Translations under genes and position numbers: made by a program
Notes under the pieces: model-generated
Seen by the model: only the letters and a program-made list of their open reading frames with translations
The model's database searches: none
Told to the model about the DNA's origin: nothing
In this document: piece by piece, positions 22,852 to 24,842 of the stretch
How the letters are laid out: each line of letters opens with the position of its first letter
Position numbering within the stretch: position 1 is the stretch's first letter
DNA from: Clostridiales bacterium
Lineage (GTDB): Bacteria; Bacillota_A; Clostridia; Lachnospirales; Lachnospiraceae
Assembly: GCA_030154385.1 (NCBI GenBank)
Contig: JASKJZ010000005.1
Coordinates: forward strand, 1 to 24,842
Length of the DNA stretch: 24,842 nt
Direction of reading: 5' to 3'

Positions 22852-23536
22852 TGGTACGAAGCCTCCTCTCTAAACGTGTGACTCCAATCGAAAGGACATA
22901 CACAATCGCTAGATAAATCAGCGCTACCGCAATCAATGGCATAAAAGCATCGTAGGTTTGGCTACGAATGGTATTTCCTCCATGGGTCAGATCCGTTAGC
23001 GCAATGTATCCACATATCGAGGTTTCTTTTAATAATACGATAAACTCATTTCCAAGCGCTGGAAGTACGTTTTTAAAAGCCTGTGGCATGATGATATACC
23101 ACATGGTCTGCACATAACTAAAGCCAAGGCTTCGACCTGCCTCAAACTGTCCTTCGTCCACGGCCATAATACCAGACCTTACGATTTCTGCTACATAGGC
23201 TCCCGAGTTAATTCCAAACGCAAGGATGGCGGTAAGCCTCTTATCAATTGCTACGGATCCAAAGATAACGTAGTAGATGATCAAAAGCTGAATCATCACA
23301 GGCGTTCCTCGGATGACCGTCAAATAGAGCTTACAGATTGCATTTGGTATTTTTAAGGTTCCATTCTTATCCGCAGTCGAGCGAATAATCGCAATAAAGA
23401 AGCCCAGCACGATGCCAAGTACAACTGCAAAAATTGTGATCAAGAACGTGGTTCCAAGTCCGTCGATCAAATACTTCCAACGGTTATCGGTTATAAAATT
23501 ATTAATAAATCGGATTTTAAAATCTTCCACCTGCAT
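22841..23536 (-). CDS. Polar amino acid ABC transporter permease
   Basis: This 231-residue inner-membrane protein has the HisM/GlnP-type layout, with about five membrane segments and the coupling EAA-like loop [20 protein letters not shown] in the second half. The N-terminal segment [16 protein letters not shown] fits this family. It lies between the binding-protein gene (8 bases) and the ATPase gene (11-base overlap). A single permease gene suggests a homodimeric pore. Confidence 0.93.
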   Translation of the reverse strand: MQVEDFKIRFINNFITDNRWKYLIDGLGTTFLITIFAVVLGIVLGFFIAIIRSTADKNGTLKIPNAICKLYLTVIRGTPVMIQLLIIYYVIFGSVAIDKRLTAILAFGINSGAYVAEIVRSGIMAVDEGQFEAGRSLGFSYVQTMWYIIMPQAFKNVLPALGNEFIVLLKETSICGYIALTDLTHGGNTIRSQTYDAFMPLIAVALIYLAIVYVLSIGVTRLERRLRTNER

Positions 23537-23544
23537 TCACCTGC

Positions 23545-24336
23545 TTAATTTTTTCGAACAACGATAACCTGCTGCGCTGTTGTATATGGATCTGTAAAAT
23601 CAACACTGATTAAACGGTCTTCGGTCACGGTCATACCAGCCACACCGATATCTGCTTTTCCAGCCTGCACAGCATTGATAATGGAATCAAATTCCATATC
23701 TTCAATCTTAAGTTCCATGCCAAGCTTGTCACAAATTGCCTGTGCTAAGTCGGCGTCAATTCCAACTACTGTTTGACCTTCGTAGTACTCATATGGTTCA
23801 AAGGCTGCGTTGGTCGCCATGGTAAGGGTTCCGTTGCTGCGGTCTACATCCGCTGGTGAAGTATAAGGACTCTTTCCCTTTGTATCATCTCCAATATAGT
23901 TGCCAATGATAGTATCCAAGGTTCCATCTGCTTTTAATTCGCTGATGGCTTGATTGATTTTGTCCTTTAAATCGGATTTATCTTTTGAAATACAGATTGC
24001 ATATTCCTCTGGTTCAAATCCACCTTCAATAATCTTTAAGTCATCATTTTTTGCAACAAATGCCTTAGCTGGCTGCTCATCAATCACCACGCAGTCCACT
24101 TTTCCCTGCTTCAGTGCCTGAATAGCATCCGCTCCCTTGTTGTAACGCTCAAGTGTTGAACCTTGTTCTTCATAATCTCCTGCATAAATATCACCAGTTG
24201 TTCCAAGCTGTACACCAATTGTCTTTCCTGGCAAATCATCAATGGAAAAGACCTCGTTTTTTGGAGCCGAGCTTCCACATCCTGCCAGTGAAACTGTCGT
24301 ACAAAGCATTAATACCATAGCGAGTAATTTTTTCAT
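23545..24336 (-). CDS. Amino acid-binding lipoprotein with permuted domain order
   Basis: This 263-residue lipoprotein has a signal peptide ending in LAGC (17-20), so Cys20 is lipidated and the protein is tethered outside the membrane. It belongs to the SBP_bac_3 family, but its halves are in swapped order. Residues 30-150 (SIDDLPGKTIGVQLGTTGD, the NKGADAIQALKQGKVD and ELKADGTLDTIIGNYIG segments) are what normally forms the second half. Residues 169-263 (TLTMATNAAFEPYEYYEG, AGMTVTEDRL, VDFTDPY, QQVIVVRKN) normally come first. A linker at 151-168 joins them. The swap fits a circular permutation at the hinge. GGAGG lies 8 bases before the ATG. The transport role is firm; the ligand is probably a polar or basic amino acid. 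Confidence 0.92.
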   Translation of the reverse strand: MKKLLAMVLMLCTTVSLAGCGSSAPKNEVFSIDDLPGKTIGVQLGTTGDIYAGDYEEQGSTLERYNKGADAIQALKQGKVDCVVIDEQPAKAFVAKNDDLKIIEGGFEPEEYAICISKDKSDLKDKINQAISELKADGTLDTIIGNYIGDDTKGKSPYTSPADVDRSNGTLTMATNAAFEPYEYYEGQTVVGIDADLAQAICDKLGMELKIEDMEFDSIINAVQAGKADIGVAGMTVTEDRLISVDFTDPYTTAQQVIVVRKN

Positions 24337-24365
24337 CCTGAATCCCTCCGAATAAATGTATATTT

Positions 24366-24383
24366 ATTGTATATTTATTCATT
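24366..24383. promoter_or_regulatory. ARG-box-like operator (candidate ArgR site)
   Basis: ATTGTATATTTATTCATT matches the ArgR/AhrC box consensus wnTGAATwwwwATTCAnw at all but one constrained position. It lies directly downstream of the -10 of the transporter operon, over the expected transcription start, a good place for repression. It also carries a tandem copy of TGTATATTTAT (24357-24367 and 24368-24378). AT-rich DNA makes chance matches possible. Confidence 0.45.
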
Positions 24384-24408
24384 GTATCAACATTCCAGAA
24401 AAAATCAA
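24381..24408 (-). promoter_or_regulatory. Promoter of the amino acid transporter operon
   Basis: On the minus strand TTGATT (24408-24403) and TACAAT (24386-24381) are 16 bases apart. It would yield a leader of about 40 bases before the lipoprotein ATG. The -10 overlaps the ARG-box-like site. Confidence 0.55.
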
Positions 24409-24436
24409 GTCTTTTTTGGTGTTTGCGCTCTTTTTT

Positions 24437-24842
24437 CTATCGAACAAATGACGATTCACGCATTAAACGGCTTCCTGCTAGCTTATCCACAATGACTGTC
24501 ACATCTGGATGAAGCTGTAGGATTGTAGCTGGTACATAAGGAGAGATTTTCCCATATACCATTTGCTCGATTGCGTCCGCCTTAGCAGCTCCATTTGCTA
24601 TTAATAATATCTTTTTGGACTGCATGATCGTTTTTATTCCCATACTGACTGCTTGCCTTGGAACCTCTTCCTTGCTGCAAAAAAATCTGGAATTGGATGA
24701 TATTGTCCGTTCATCAAGCGTAACTAAGTGTGTCGTTGCTTCAAAGTTGACATCCGGTTCGTTAAACCCGATATGACCATTCTCTCCAATTCCAAGTATC
24801 TGAAAATCAATACCTCCCGCCATTTTAATCTCTTTTTCATAG
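24437..24842 (-). CDS. nagB: Glucosamine-6-phosphate deaminase, C-terminal part (cut by window edge)
   Basis: The reading frame runs off the right edge, so the N-terminal part is missing. Visible motifs include [22 protein letters not shown], which holds the catalytic-loop [13 protein letters not shown] of NagB, and [21 protein letters not shown] near the end. The enzyme converts glucosamine-6-phosphate to fructose-6-phosphate and ammonia. The open frame continues upstream of the internal ATG at 24823 with YEKEIK, as expected for NagB, so that ATG is not the start. No clear terminator follows before the transporter promoter. Confidence 0.93.
   Translation of the reverse strand, partial: YEKEIKMAGGIDFQILGIGENGHIGFNEPDVNFEATTHLVTLDERTISSNSRFFCSKEEVPRQAVSMGIKTIMQSKKILLIANGAAKADAIEQMVYGKISPYVPATILQLHPDVTVIVDKLAGSRLMRESSFVR

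Noticed and set aside
1..24842. CRISPR arrays, insertion sequences, rRNA or phage genes
   Set aside because: No regularly spaced repeats, transposase motifs, terminal inverted repeats or rRNA-like sequence were seen anywhere in the window.

Overview
The window looks like chromosomal DNA from a low-GC Gram-positive anaerobe of the class Clostridia, most like a Lachnospiraceae-type genome. That placement is inferred from the AT-rich base composition, strong Shine-Dalgarno sites, extended -10 promoters of the TGnTATAAT type, a T-box leader, an AgrB/AgrD pair, MecA, and a selenium-dependent molybdenum hydroxylase cluster. No species is claimed.

Layout, left to right. (1) 17-768, plus strand: agrB and a tiny agrD-like gene form a peptide-signalling pair with no cysteine in the peptide. 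They end at a bidirectional hairpin terminator at 817-858. (2) 858-8451: a selenium module. The minus-strand run lysR - yqeC - yqeB - yedF - mocA-like - xdh is divergent from selD on the plus strand. SelD makes selenophosphate. YedF, YqeB and YqeC are family markers of labile-selenium molybdenum hydroxylases. The MocA-like protein probably handles the molybdenum cofactor, and the large XDH protein is the enzyme. (3) 8470-10885: a TetR-family regulator and a membrane-anchored GH18 protein with stalk and SH3-like domains. (4) 11105-13095, minus strand: an unusual Ser/Thr kinase fused to a MinD/ParA-like domain, overlapping a second stand-alone MinD/ParA-like gene. Both P-loops lack the usual lysine, and a possible 47-residue ORF follows. 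(5) 13270-14046: a MecA-type adaptor on the plus strand, back to back with the kinase promoter. (6) 14098-18073, minus strand: tatD, rsmA and a class A penicillin-binding protein with a long acidic tail. (7) 18189-20497: metG under a methionine-type T-box leader. (8) 20525-22040: a 50-residue ORF, a 5'-truncated MarR gene, a nitroreductase-like gene and a possible membrane-protein remnant. (9) 22114-24408: a polar amino acid ABC transporter (ATPase, permease, lipoprotein) with an ARG-box-like site at its promoter. The lipoprotein has its two halves in swapped order relative to the family, as in a circular permutation. (10) 24437-24842: the C-terminal part of nagB, cut by the window edge.

The strongest candidates for something little described are the kinase/degenerate-MinD gene pair, the permuted solute-binding protein with its ARG-box-like operator, and the serine-type AgrD. 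The selenium module belongs to an established family, but is unusually complete here, with its own LysR regulator and selD together.
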